Origin: Pratylenchus scribneri
Taxonomy: Eukaryota; Nematoda; Chromadorea; Rhabditida; Pratylenchidae
Direction: 5' to 3'
DNA: 64,000 bases
Assembly: GCA_030063045.1 (NCBI GenBank)
Contig: JAQSEB010000082.1
Coordinates: 3,489,179-3,553,178, forward strand
Under the pieces are notes generated by a model. That model did not search any database and was not told the DNA's origin. It worked only from the letters and a program-made list of their open reading frames with translations. Both the position numbers and the translations under genes were made by a program. Position 1 is the first letter of the stretch, and every line of letters begins with the position of its first letter. Below are positions 14,640 through 26,524 of this stretch, one piece after another.

Positions 14640-14972
14640 ACCTGAGGCAATTCTTTAAGCCATAGCTCACCAAGAAAGCAGCCAATTCAGGAAGGAAATA
14701 TGCCATTTGAAAGCCCTAAATATCCTCTATAAGGTGGCTGGCATATCTAAATATTATAAAATCCATATTTTTAAAAATGTCATTGAATAAAATAAACCCG
14801 AGCATTTTGAGGAAAAGCCGCTTATTTTACTGATAGTTTTTTTTTTCATAAAATTAGAAAAGCCACTTTTTAGGCCACTTTTTAGAGGATATTTAGGGCT
14901 TTCAAATGACATATCGCCTTCCCAAATTGGTTGATTCCTTGTTGAGATATGGCCAAAATTATGGCCCCAGGT
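14640..14972. mobile_element. Family B MITE, complete copy
   Basis: A left arm (14640-14740: acctgaggcaattctttaag, ccatagctcaccaagaaagc, atatgccatttgaaagccct) is repeated as its reverse complement at 14860-14972. The arms are about 100 bp and imperfect, leaving a short core. No coding capacity, so a non-autonomous element. Related copies lie at 13905 (partial) and 38521-39162. The 108-codon minus-strand frame that starts in its left arm is not supported as a gene. Confidence 0.7.
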
Positions 14973-15284
14973 ATATTCCATTTTGTCCAAATTCCCTCCA
15001 TTTTTCAATCAAAAATTCCCTCCAAATAATTTTTTTGCATACTTTTGAATCTATTGACTCATTTTTCTGGCATTTTTGCATACTTTCTCCCACTCAACAT
15101 TTCCAGCAAAAAATTTCCCTCTCACGGTGGGCACCAAAAATTGTGTTCATTTCCGTTCGGAAAATATTTATATTAATTTCTAATTTTCTCCAGCTATTTA
15201 CTATTTTGATTTCTTCCGGTAATTTTTTGACATTTTCTTTCAATGGACAATCCACAAAAAGTTCCCAATGATCTATTTTTTTTC

Positions 15285-16130
15285 AAAAAAAAAATGCCAA
15301 AAATGTTAAATTAAGTCCAAAAGAAATGTGCCTGATTTTTAGCCTTTTTAAAATGCCACATTTTTGGGCTTGTAAAATTTCAAATTTTTGGTCTAAAAAT
15401 ATGCCAATTTCCAAAACCAATTACCAAAAATACAAATATTTTCACTCGAAAAATGCCAAAGCTTACCGAATTTTTTGGCTCGATACCATATCATAAATGC
15501 CGAATTCTGACTATTAAAAATGCTAATAAATTTTGATCTTTTTGAAATCAAAAAATGCCAAAATTTGCCTCAAAAAGTGCCAAATTCTGGCCCTGAAAAT
15601 ACCAAATTTAAATTTCATTGATCTCAAAAATAAATGCTAAATTTTTGTCTCGTAAAAATTACCTAATTTTTTGATCTCGAAAAAGGGAAAAATCTGACTA
15701 TAAAAACTTCAAATTTTGAATACAAAGTGAAAGAAATGCCAGATTTTTGTCACCGAAAGAATGGTTTTGAATAAATGTAAAATTTTTGCCTCTAGAAGAT
15801 GCAAAATATTAGTGAAAAATGCCTAAAATTGTACTCGAAAAAATGGCTAAATTTCGATAGAAATAAAGCCGAATTGTGGCTATAAAAATTCTGAATTTTA
15901 TCCTCGAAAAAAGTCGAATTTTTTAAACTAAAAATGACAAAATTTTGGCCATGGAACAGTAGAGAATTTTGGCCTTGAAAATATGTCTAATTTAGTTGAA
16001 AAAGAAATTCTAGATTTTAATTTAAAAATTTTCTTAATTCTGTCTACCAATAAAGCCAAATTTTGACTATCAAAAATGCCAAATTTTACGCAGTTTTTAC
16101 CCCAAAAGTTCTCTCGAAATTTTTAATAAA
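15285..16130. repeat. Degenerate interspersed repeat (AAATGCCAAATTTTGG-type)
   Basis: About 850 bp of loosely repeated segments resembling aaaatgccaaattttggcct followed by cgaaaa, spaced about 25-40 bp, each copy different. It looks like an old minisatellite worn by mutation. There is no gene in it. Confidence 0.6.
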
Positions 16131-17679
16131 AGTAAGAAATATATTTTAACATTTTTTACACCTCAATTTTCCCTATTATTATTATTACTCATCGGTACAT
16201 TTTTTGTTAATAAAATGACTATGCGCCAATTCCATTAATCCCCTCAAAATTGCCATTTATTATTTGTCTTTGTCCCTCCTTTATTATTTATAATTAATTT
16301 CCTTCCTTCCTCTATGCACTGTGCCCTTTGCCCCCTTTTGTGGCCTTCCTAGAAATGACCTCTACCCTACAATTTGATGGCGCACGGAAATTTCCATAAT
16401 TTTTACCTTAAAATGCCTTTAAATTCAGACAAAAATTCCAACATTTAATATTTTTGAATAACATGAAATTTGGCCATTTACTCACATTTTGAGTCAAATT
16501 TTTGGCAATTTTCATACAAAAATTAAATAAATTGACCCATCGCAAAAAATGGTTAATTAATGGGTTAATTGGAGGAAATGGATGAATTTGAGGAAATACA
16601 AAAAATTTATTAATTTTATTTTCACTGAATTTGATATAAAATGGAAGAGTGGATGGATGGGATCTATGGAATAATTTGGAAAATAATTAAAAGTGCCAGA
16701 AAATTCAAAGAATTATGGACAAAAAAGTGGAAAACAATAATATTAAAAAATGGGTAGTAACCTTATTCTGGAAATAATATTTTTATTACTAATAGAGTAG
16801 TCCAAAGACCGTTTTAGTATAAATAGATTTTAAATTCCGTTTAGGGTTTTGGAAAAATGTCACTTTTCGTTTATTTTGAGCAAAATTTTTCCAATTTTGG
16901 TGTTTACATTCATTTTGTCAAATCGAAAACTGCTTCGGAGCAAAATTATTTTATGTGAAATTAAATGGTTTTCAATTGTCAAAACTTGGCACTTTAAAAT
17001 GATAAGAAATTACTCAAAAACGAAATTCTTCAAAAATTTTGCTGCGTCAAATTTGGCTGCTGACATTATTCAGCACATTTGAAATGTAATCTTTTTTTTT
17101 TTTAATTTGAGATCCCGTATTTTTCATAACTTTCATCTTTATTAATTAAAATTTATTAAATTTACCCTAAAAAAATGTCATTTATGTTAATAGGATGATG
17201 GATCATTCAGGGAAAGTATATAAAAATTAATTTTATGAATTTCGTGTGAACTGTGTACAAAATTCATCCGTACCCGTACATTCAATTTTTCATCCATTTT
17301 TCAATTTCCTTTTAATCATTTCTATAATTTTTGCCTGCCGCCCTCATATTTATTTTCCCATGAATCGAGCGAATTTAAGGAGGGGAAGGAGGATGCGAAT
17401 TTAAGAGTTTTTGGCCAATTTCACGGAATGTTCACCTTCTTCCTTCCCTTTTTCTTCACTGGAAAGTCCAATTTTGGGTGGTGAAGGTGGTTGAGGGTGG
17501 GAATGATGGTGTTAAATTAAAGATCAAAATTAAAGAAATTGGCGAAAAATTATAGTCTCTCAAATGAAAAGTGCATTTTTTCTGAAATAATTGGATGATT
17601 TGAATTGGCCAAATTTTAAGAAATCAAATTTAATTAATTATGTGAATATTAGCCTTAAATTTGACAAATTTGGTACCTT
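16131..17679. other. Gene-free AT-rich stretch
   Basis: No supported gene, RNA or element. A 77-codon plus frame at 16849 has ordinary AT-rich composition and no recognisable domain or splice context. Confidence 0.5.
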
Positions 17680-18095
17680 TTTAATCCCAAATTCCGGTTA
17701 TACATCATTAGATTGTATTTTGGTTTAATCAATTTTAATTTAGTTTTTAACCATTAAACCAAAATTGGTTTAAACCGTTTAATACCCTTTAATTGTTGAC
17801 CAAACCAAAATTGGTTTAAACCGTTTAATACCCTTTAATTGTTGACCAAACCAAAATTGGTTTAAACCGTTTAATACCCTTTAATTGTTGACCAAACCAA
17901 AATTGGTTTAAACCGTTTAATACCCTTTAATTGTTGACCAAACCAAAATTGGTTTAAACCGTTAATACCCTTTAATTGTTGACCAAACCATTCGCAAATT
18001 ATATACCATTCAATGCGTCTCTTGACCAGCTCTATCCATTTTTGAGTATATTTGGTTTGGAAATGTCTGGACAAACCCTTCTGAACCATTTTAAT
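17680..18095 (-). mobile_element. Family A MITE with 46-bp minisatellite (copy A2)
   Basis: Inverted orientation relative to A1 and A3. The minisatellite (17755-17990) has five units of the reverse-complement form (aaccgtttaataccctttaa, ttgttgaccaaaccaaaatt). It is followed by the conserved end caaattatataccattcaat, gcgtctcttgaccagctcta and, further out, ggacaaacccttctgaacca. The opposite end at 17690-17750 is diverged. Confidence 0.75.
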
Positions 18096-18569
18096 TATTT
18101 TGTCATTATTTGCATTTTTTTCGGCATTTTCAATTTTTTAAGCTATCAAAAATCATCACAAAAAATTCTTAATTAAAAATTAATCATTTTTCCATTCAAT
18201 TTTCTGATTAATTAACCTTTCTTTTATTTTTATTATTTAGGCCAATAATCAAACACAAAAAAATGCCAAAATGAATACAAAAGTTCTTTTTTTCATTCAT
18301 TTTCCAATGACAATTTAAATGTTAATAAATTATATCAAATTGGAATTCATTTGGGTAGAACAATTGGTCACTCACAAAATGAATGGCTTCAAGTACTTTC
18401 CATTACAAAAATGGCATCACATTTCCCCTTCAACCTTCTCCAAAAAATGTTGCATGCGCAAAGAAATAATAGAAGGTCAAAATTTTTTATAACAAAGAAA
18501 AAATTATTCATAGAAAAAGAAAGTCATAAGTTACATATTCACTTTTTTTTGTAGGGAATCCCGCTAACC

Positions 18570-19405
18570 CACAAAATGTCAATGTTACAAAATGTTAGCG
18601 CTAAATAGTTTTTGACTTCTAACAAATCAGAAACCAGTTTTAAACCACACAAACCATATACCCAAAATTGGATAGAGCTGGTCAAAACGCATTGAATGGT
18701 ATATAATTTGTGATGGTTTGGCCCAAAATTAAAAGGTATTTAACGGTTTAAACCAATTTTAGTTTGGTCAACAATGAAAGGGTATTAAACGGTTTAAACC
18801 AATTTTGGTTTGGTCAAACAATTAAAGGGTATTAAACGGTTTAAACCAATTTTGGATTGGTCAACAATTAAAGGGTATTAAACGGTTTAAACCAATTTTG
18901 GTTTGGTCAACAATGAAAGGGTATTAAACGGTTTAAACCAATTTTGGTTTGGTCAAACAATTAAAGGGTATTAAACGGTTTAAACCAATTTTGGTTTGGT
19001 CAAACAATTAAAGGGTATTAAACGGTTTAAACCAATTTTGGTTTGGTCAACAATTAAAGGGTATTAAACGGTTTAAACCAATTTTGGTTTGGTCAAACAA
19101 TTAAAGGGTATTAAACGGTTTAAACCAATTTTGGTTTGGTCAACAATTAAAGGGTATTAAACGGTTTAAACCAATTTTGGTTTGGTCAAACAATTAAAGG
19201 GTATTAAACGGTTTAAACCACATTTTCCAGTTTTTGGTTTTAAACTCTAATTTTGGGCCAAAACCTGACATTTTATATACCATGCAAAGAATATCAATAA
19301 AATTTACAAATTGGTATAAAGTTTAGTTTAAAACCGGTTTCTAGTTTTTTAAAAGTCAAAAACTGTTTTTATTGACATTTTGTAACAATTGACATTTTTT
19401 AGAGT
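18570..19405 (+). mobile_element. Family A MITE with 11-unit minisatellite (copy A3, best preserved)
   Basis: The outer ends form a long imperfect inverted repeat: left cacaaaatgtcaatgttaca with agtttttgacttctaacaaa, right the reverse complement of the same words (aaaactgtttttattgacat, tttgtaacaattgacatttt). Inside come the sub-terminal motif gatagagctggtcaaaacgc with attgaatggtatataatttg, then about eleven 46-bp units from 18710 to 19220, then the inverted counterpart of the sub-terminal motif. Units alternate between gtcaac and gtcaaac spacers. No coding capacity. The 46-bp unit contains the perfect palindrome ggtttaaacc. Confidence 0.8.
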
Positions 19406-20329
19406 AACAAAAAATTTTCCACTGAAAAAAATCACCCATTCATCTTTTTTAGAAAACCAACCAACAAATAAATAAAACAATAAATAAATTAACCGGAAAT
19501 TTGCATATAATAAAAATACCACAAATTAATTATATGTTAGGGCAAATGTCAAAAATACAAAAGCGGAAAAAAGCCAAAAAGCCATTTTATGGGAATTTTT
19601 GCCTATACAAAAAGATCCAATTTTGGAGGCGCATGCACTCCACCCCAATTCAGTGCCAAAAATTTGTGCCAATGCCAACAGTGTGTGTGTAATTCTAATA
19701 AAATGCCAAGAAATAATATTTGTATTTTGCTTTGCTGCAAACAAAAACCAAAAAAAGGGGGGAAAAGTGGAATTGTTGGCCAACAATTTTTATGAAAAGA
19801 AAAAATGTTTTTGGTCAGCTGCCGCCCTTTCTTTTTTGGATTATTTTGCCCTTTAATTTTTATTGACATTTGGCATTTAGTACCCCCAACTAAATTTGGG
19901 TGCCAATTTTGTTGTGTGTTTTTATGTGCGTCAAACAATATGTTGGCGTGCCTTTACAGCTTCCTTTGGGAAAATTGAAAATGTTAAATTAGCCCGAAAA
20001 ATTGTTGAATATTAAAGCGATAAATGCAAATTTGCGCACGGGTTGATGAGGTCAAAGGGCATACAAAAATAAGAAAACAATGTTTTGGGCAAAATTTCAC
20101 AAATTTTCTTGGAACATTTATTTTTATTTAGCTTTTCAAGTTACGAAAATTGTGCCATTTTTGTTTAATTCTTAAAATGTGGTTTGAATTGGAGCAAAGG
20201 TTTCTGGGGAGTTACGGTAATTTTTGACCACATTTTCAATTTATCCGCTTCGAATTAGATTAATCCTGAAAGCATTTTATTATCAAATTAATCAAAAAAA
20301 TTTTATTGGCGAGAAATATATGGCCAAAG
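19406..20329. other. Gene-free AT-rich stretch
   Basis: Several overlapping open frames of 63-111 codons occur on both strands around 19.5-19.9 kb. They are mutually exclusive, low in complexity and match no family that I recognise, so I call none of them. Confidence 0.5.
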
Positions 20330-20890
20330 AACAGAAACTGCACGATTTAAGCCTATTTTTGTTGCTTTTTCGGCTCTAACTTTTTTAAATTTCAAATCCA
20401 CAAATTTATTCGATAATCAATTCATCCAAATCAGAGCTATAAAATGATACAAAAATGCTAAATTTCTATCTAATAATTAAATAGAAAATGTTGAAAATTT
20501 CATTGCAACCCCAAAAGTGGTCGCTTTTGAAATATATTTTGCCACATATTTGATCATAGTTTTTAAAAATTCCAATGAAATTCATTAAAATTTATAATAA
20601 TAAATTCTACCAAATAAAAGCTATAAAAATAGTAAAAAATTTGCTAAATTTAAAACTGAATATTCACTAGAAAAATTGAAAATTTCATTGCATCCCTAAA
20701 CGATTCATTTTGATCTATTTCTTTTCTATTTTAGTTATAACTTTTTTGCATTTTCATTGAATCCACTAATTAATTTTCTAATCAATTAATCACAAACAGA
20801 GCTATAAAAATAGTAAAAAATTTGTTAGATTTAAAGATGAATGTTCACTTAAAAAATGAAAATTTTCATTGAATCCCCAAAATCTCATAT
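20330..20890 (+). repeat. Three tandem copies of a ~182-bp unit
   Basis: The words gagctataaaa, tttgctaaattt and gaaaatttcattgcaacccc recur at about 20433, 20617 and 20798, giving a period near 182 bp and three diverged copies. There is no coding potential. Confidence 0.65.
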
Positions 20891-23800
20891 GTACAGAATA
20901 AATAATTTTTATTTAATTTTCCTCTTCCAAAAATCCAATTAAAATTATTTATTCGAAATTTCCTCCTCCTTTATTTTGTATTTATTAAAAAAATTTTCAT
21001 GAGAAAATTTAAGTTCACATTTCGGCTGGCAAAATAATTAATTTTAATAATTTATTGCACTCTTCCAAAATGCGCTTTTGAAAATGCGCAAAAATTATAT
21101 TTGATGCGAAAATTTGTGGTCGTTCAAAAAATTTGAAAAATTAATGAATGGTGGAAATAAAAAGAAGTCAAAAAAAATAATTAGCCTTCCGTTCGGTCAA
21201 TCCAATGAAATAATTGTTGCGATTAAACCGCGTGCGCGCTCTGATCAAGCGGAAAATTTAAATTAAAAATTTTTAAGGAATTATGACTAGTTGGCATATT
21301 CTAAAAATTATAGTACATTTTTTTATTAATTTCTAAGAGCATTTTCTTCTGAGAGTAAATAAGAATTCCAAATTCCAAGAACAAATTTTAACTCAATTTT
21401 GTCTTTATTTATGACTACCTTTGTATGCCAAAATGCCAACAAATTACGATGGAAAATATTTGGGTAAATTTTGGTGTTTATTTACCAAGATGGACCAAAA
21501 ATATGTCAATTTTTGTCCATTTTTGGTAAACCAAAATGCCAATATTTTAGCATGGATAGATCCAAGTGAGACTTGTATTAGAGCTCATTACCAAGATAGC
21601 TTAAAATTTAAAAATGACTTCAAATTCAAATAGTGGCATATTCATGTTTTTAGTTTATCTTCCCCAAATTACTTCATTCAAAAAAAATAATTTATTGAAT
21701 AATTTGATTTTGGAGATTTAATAAATTTTACCTCATTTTATTATTAAATTAGGTAAATTTAATCGTTGTTCATATTCCAAATAAGTTAACAAGGTAATTA
21801 TTGAAAGCAAAAAAATGAATTTGTCCCGGAACGCTTTTTTCTACTTCCTCACAATTCCTATACAATTTCATTTTTTGGAATTGTGTAAATTGGTCTTCAA
21901 AATGGAAATGCAATTTTATAAATAGATTCAAATGCTACGCAATAATTGAGGAACAAATTAATTTGGTCTCCAAATTTGGACCCAATTTAGATTTGGGACA
22001 ATCAAATTTTCTCATCCAAATTTGGAAATATATTTAGCCAAATTTAGATCATTTTTTTGTTGAAAATGATGTAGACATTTTCACATGAATTTAATTAAAA
22101 CATAAATTTAATTAAATTCCAATTAAATTCTTACTTAAATTTGTTTTTGGTTTGATGTCATTTTGAAGAATGCAAAGCACAAAAAGTCAAAACAACATAG
22201 AAAAATCCATAAAATCCGTACGAAGAATACGAAGATTAAAAGTGCCAAAAAACAACACAAAAAAATCCACAAATTCTTCGACCAAAAATCTTCCAAATGT
22301 TTTCGTACATTAATAAAACATTCTTCGAATGTTTAAAACTTCTAAATGTTTAGTGTTTTTCTCATTGACTTAAAATTAATTAAAATTAAAATGTTTCAAA
22401 AGTACACGCAGTCAAAGTCAATCCAAAATCCTTTCTCTTCTTTAGTTCAGAAAAATTTTATTTTGATTAAAAATTGTGAAAGACAAACTGAATTCATATT
22501 TTTGTATTTTTGTGAAAATCCCTGTTTAGATTTATTTCGTCTAAAATACTTTTTAAAATAAAGAAGGAAAATCCCAAAGGATTTATCCCACTTTTTCGGC
22601 CAAGGATTTACATTCACATTTTTTTGGCAGGAATTTGTTGTGACTTTTTTTTCGATGTTTCTTTTGGGATGAGTTGGCGGCGCTCCACGCGCGCCATCGA
22701 TGTTTGGCACTTTTGAGGGGCAGATTAAAATGCGAATTTTAATGAAATTGAAATTTTCACACATTGGTTATTTTCTCAATATTCAATGATCAGCCCAAAA
22801 CGGGGATTATTAAATCTTTCCTTGGTATTAGCCTTAAAAGTTCATTAAAGAAACGAATTTTTGTTGTTTTAAAATATTTGGCAAGGGTAAAACACTGGTT
22901 AATAGCGGAAAAATTTTTGCTTTATAATTCTGCCTAAACTCAACGGTTTTCGAATACTTATTGATTGCTTTGATAGAACAATAGATTATCTATTAAATTA
23001 TATAAAAATTATTATTATTTTACTATAGAAAAAAGCTATAACATTTTGGAAAAAGTGGAAAAATTTAGACAATTTTGAAGATTTTTGAATGTTAAAAAAA
23101 TTTATACCTATTATCTAAATATATTTTATTAAATTAATTTTTATATTTACTCTATTCAATATATAAAAATTCAATCTAGATCATTAGCTAATTACTTTCG
23201 CTACCGCTAATTTTTTCTCTATATCCTTAAAAGTTCATTAAGCCATTTTTGTTGGTAAAATTGTCTAGCAAAATGGACTTTTATGGGAAACAAAAAATTA
23301 AAAAATTGGAAAAATTAAAATAAATTCAAATTCCGGCACATTAAATTGAAATGCCATTAATTAGCTCATCCGGGTAAAAATGGATAAATTTTTGACATTT
23401 CCAACGGCAAATGCCCACAATTTAGATAAAAATCCCAATTATAATAGAATTAAAATGTAAAATCCGAAAAAAATAAATAAATATTCTCTTTGAAAATTAG
23501 CCATTCGACCAATTAACCGTGCGGCATTTTCGGCCAAAGAGAGGCCGATAATTTACCGGACTTTCCCCTTTCAAAATTAATCCTTTCCTCCCATTTTGGT
23601 GAATATGCCAATGGCGCTGCCCTTTCCAATGTTAAATAAAAAATAATTAATTATTCTCAAATAATTGGTCATGTCCAATTTTCAAAAATTTTTCCGGGGA
23701 TTAATGCCCATCTCTTCTTCCTGTTTTTTCTATAATTTTTATAATTTTGTTAAATTATTTTTTCCACACTAAAATAATTAAAATGTCCAATTTTTAGGGT

Positions 23801-24900
23801 AGACTCATTTCCAAGAAGAAATTTGGAAGATGTAAAAAGACGAATAAATGACTTTGGAATTTTTTGTCCAAAATTAATCTTCGCACTTTTTGAAGGATAT
23901 TTTTTTGGAAAATTTAGGAATTTTTCACCTTTCAAAAAATGGAAGAATTTTATTTGGAAGAAAAAATAATGGGCTTTGAATATTGATGAGAGGGGAAGAA
24001 AGGCACACACAAGGTCAAAAAAGGAAAATTGGTAGAAAATATGTGGATGAAAATGTGAAGGAAAAAAAATAAAAGTGAAATGATTTGCAGATTTTTTTAT
24101 AGAAATATTTCTTACAAAAATTTTAAAAATTTTATCCAACTGGAACGAAATTACGCACCAGAATATTCTGAATAAAAATCAAATTTTCAAGTAATAGAAC
24201 CCTCTGATTTTGTTGAATTAATTAGAGAAAGAATTAATTATGATAAAAAATTCAAGAATTATGACCAAAATAGGTAGCTAATTGTCAAATCGTTGCATAT
24301 AGCATCGAAAATTGCTGATGAGATATTGGTCAATGCGCAAATGATACTATGTTCGCTAAAATCCAAATAGCCCAACTTCTGATTCATACATTTAAATAAA
24401 TTATTTTTCATTTTCTTTTTCTTTTCAATTTATTCTGTTTTTTTATGATTGACTTTTTGCCCTCAAAATTGTCCTTAAGGGGCAAAGAGCATACCCAATA
24501 AATAGGTAAATGGCAACTTTAGTGGCAAAAAAACAACCAAATTATATTTTATTATTCATCCACCCATAATGCTCACATTTTTTCCGCTTCCCACCTTCTT
24601 TAATAATGCCGCCATCTGATTCTTCACAATAATTTTTAATTTGTGAGGGCGTGAAAGCTGTGTGAATCCGCCTAATTTTGAAGGGTAAAAAGGCAAAATT
24701 AATTAGGGCAAATCGGTGAGAATTCTTTCGCTTGATTTGATCCCATTTTGGTCAGCCAAACAACCCTGCAATTTGTTTTGACACTAATTTGAATAATTAG
24801 AAGACAAATAATCTTGCAAAAATAATGGACAAAAAGTGAGGGTGGATTTTGACATTTTTGAATTATAAATATTTTTATTTTTTTAGTCGTTATTCCTTTA
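20891..24900. other. Gene-free AT-rich stretch
   Basis: Four kilobases in which I find no exon with recognisable protein similarity, no RNA gene and no clear element. Open frames such as 21421-21633, 22346-22561, 22447-22764 and 23750-24139 are AT-driven or overlapping. A family-specific search might still find worn exons. Confidence 0.5.
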
Positions 24901-25019
24901 TATTCAAAGCATCCAATTTAAAGCCTTCGAGCCTATTGGTATTGGCCATTTTCAAAGATCCATCAAATTTATGGCACTAGCCCTTCTTATGGCCCATTCT
25001 TCTTACCATTCCTTTCGCC

Positions 25020-25330
25020 CTTCGATCTACCATTTCCATGTAAAAGGAGTACCGGATACTGGTGTCCAAATTTTGTGCCAATTCCATTAATGGGCCTTCC
25101 AATTGTCAAATTTCCTCTACGAAAGCCAATTTCCTCCTTCGACCGTATGGCCAACGGCCAATTCCCTGGAAAAGACCATCGGCTACCGGAGTCCAAAATT
25201 AGGCGCCGACTCAAAGCCAATTAAGCCATTTTAACGTTCCGTTCTTCAATTTCCTTTCCATATTCGATCGACCATTTCCCTGGAAAAGCCCACCGGAGCC
25301 CGAGGACATCCAAATTGGACTAAGTCCAAG
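25020..25330. repeat. Three diverged ~120-bp modules, GC-rich
   Basis: The motif (a/t)ccatttccctggaaaag followed by ccaccggag and a (tc)caaattgga tail appears near 25030, 25150 and 25270, that is every 120 bp, in a segment much richer in GC than its surroundings. Open frames on the minus strand here come from the modules and overlap each other. Confidence 0.55.
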
Positions 25331-25387
25331 CCAATTAGGCCAATTAAAAATATTTCGACTAGCCAAATTAGTGGGCATTTCCTTTCA

Positions 25388-25622
25388 AAAATGGGCCATT
25401 TCCCTTCCTTCCAATCGTCCATTTCCCCTCCTTTCCCGCCGGAAAGGACCATTCATTTTCCTCCCTCCAATTTCCCTCCCTTTGTAGTCTCCGCCCTCTT
25501 TTGGAAGGAAGGAGGGAAGGAGGAAAGGGGCGGACCCAACATTCCTTCCTTCCTTCTTCGAGAGAAGTTTGTTTGGAAGGAAGGAAGGAAAAGGGAAGGG
25601 AGGAAAAGGGAGGAAGGGGAGG
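25388..25622. promoter_or_regulatory. Polypyrimidine/polypurine inverted tracts upstream of a TATA box
   Basis: Pyrimidine runs (ttcccttccttccaatcg, cctccctccaatttccctcc) alternate with purine runs (ggaaggaaggagggaaggag, ggaaggaaggaaggaaaagg) over 230 bp, so the strand asymmetry flips several times and long hairpins or triplex structures are possible. A TATAAA lies just downstream (25684-25689) in ggactataaatgtg. I infer a promoter region for the transcript candidate that follows; function is not shown by sequence. Confidence 0.4.
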
Positions 25623-25806
25623 GTCCGTGGCGACGCCGGCGGGACTGCTGTGGCCGAGACCACATTTGGTGGCAGCTGCGGGACTATAAATGTGCGGGCC
25701 CGTGGGCACTCCTCCCCACACATTCCATCTCATTCCATTCACTCACAAAAAAACCGTCGACCAAAAGCTCCGAGCAAATTATAATTTACTTTGCTTTTTG
25801 TTCAGA

Positions 25807-26524
25807 GCAAAGCCCAAAGAAATTATTTTATTCCAATTACAAATTCCACCGCAAAAACTACATAAAAATGATTCACATTCTGATCAGCGTCGACGATGCT
25901 GCCCAATTCTCCTCATCTTCGCGTCGACATCGGCCAATGTTGGCCGCGGCCGGTTCCGCGTTGAAAAAGTTGGCAAAAAACCCTCCAAGGGTTGGTGGCA
26001 TCCCACCGGTGCCCGCAATCACCTCTGGCGGTCAAGCACATCCAATGGCACAAATGAGTGCAGCAGCCATCGGGCAATGCCAACATTGAATCGGAGATGA
26101 AATAAGGTGAGGCCTTTGAGCCAAACTAAAGGGCAAATTAGTAAATTTTAGGAGGGAATTTTAGCCATTTTTAATAATTTGAGGAAATTTTAGGGAATTT
26201 TAATAATTTAGAAGGGAATTTTAGGGAATTTTTATAATTTAGAAGGGAATTTGGGGAATTTTCACTTTTATTTTATTTCTAATTTTTATTCAAATTTGCA
26301 GATTTCCTCGCCGTTCTTTTGTGAATTTTTCGCCCCAAAAATGTGTGATGGTGCTTCATTTTCTACTGTTCTTCCTCTTCACTGAATGCACAAAATTTGT
26401 CCATCTTATCTTTAAACAACAACAAAAATTGTTAAGCGAGAAATGTGATAAAACAACAAGAAATCATGCAAAGCTCTTGATTGATGCAATGGCACAACTT
26501 TTGAGCCTATTGGCTTCTCAATGA
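25807..26524 (+). CDS. Candidate small two-exon gene; reading frame uncertain
   Basis: Signs of a transcript are a TATAAA at 25684, a trans-splice-like acceptor ttttgttcag ending at 25806, a first ATG at 25868 in good context (acataaaaATG), a strong donor (aataag|gtgagg, exon end about 26111) and an acceptor (aatttgcag ending near 26301). The ATG frame runs 73 codons (Ala/Ser-rich, start MIHILISVDDAAQF) and stops before the donor. The overlapping frame 25690-26100 instead reads ...ILLIFASTSANVGRG... and a tryptophan-rich segment GWWHPTGARNHLW, which looks more protein-like but lacks a nearby ATG. Exon 2 holds a frame with ATG MVLHFLLFFLFTECTK (signal-peptide-like), ending at 26524. Across the splice, the ATG frame and the exon 2 frame join in phase apart from one TGA. 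It could be a neuropeptide-like secreted protein, a pseudogene or a non-coding transcript. I assign no function. Confidence 0.3.
26112..26285 (+). repeat. Short tandem repeat in the candidate intron
   Basis: Diverged copies of about 33 bp (ttagggaattttaataattt, agaaggga) from 26150 to 26265, lying between the proposed donor and acceptor. Confidence 0.5.

Noticed and set aside
14380..14706. 108-codon minus frame
   Set aside because: Its start lies in a family B inverted arm that recurs at other sites; no family match or splice support.
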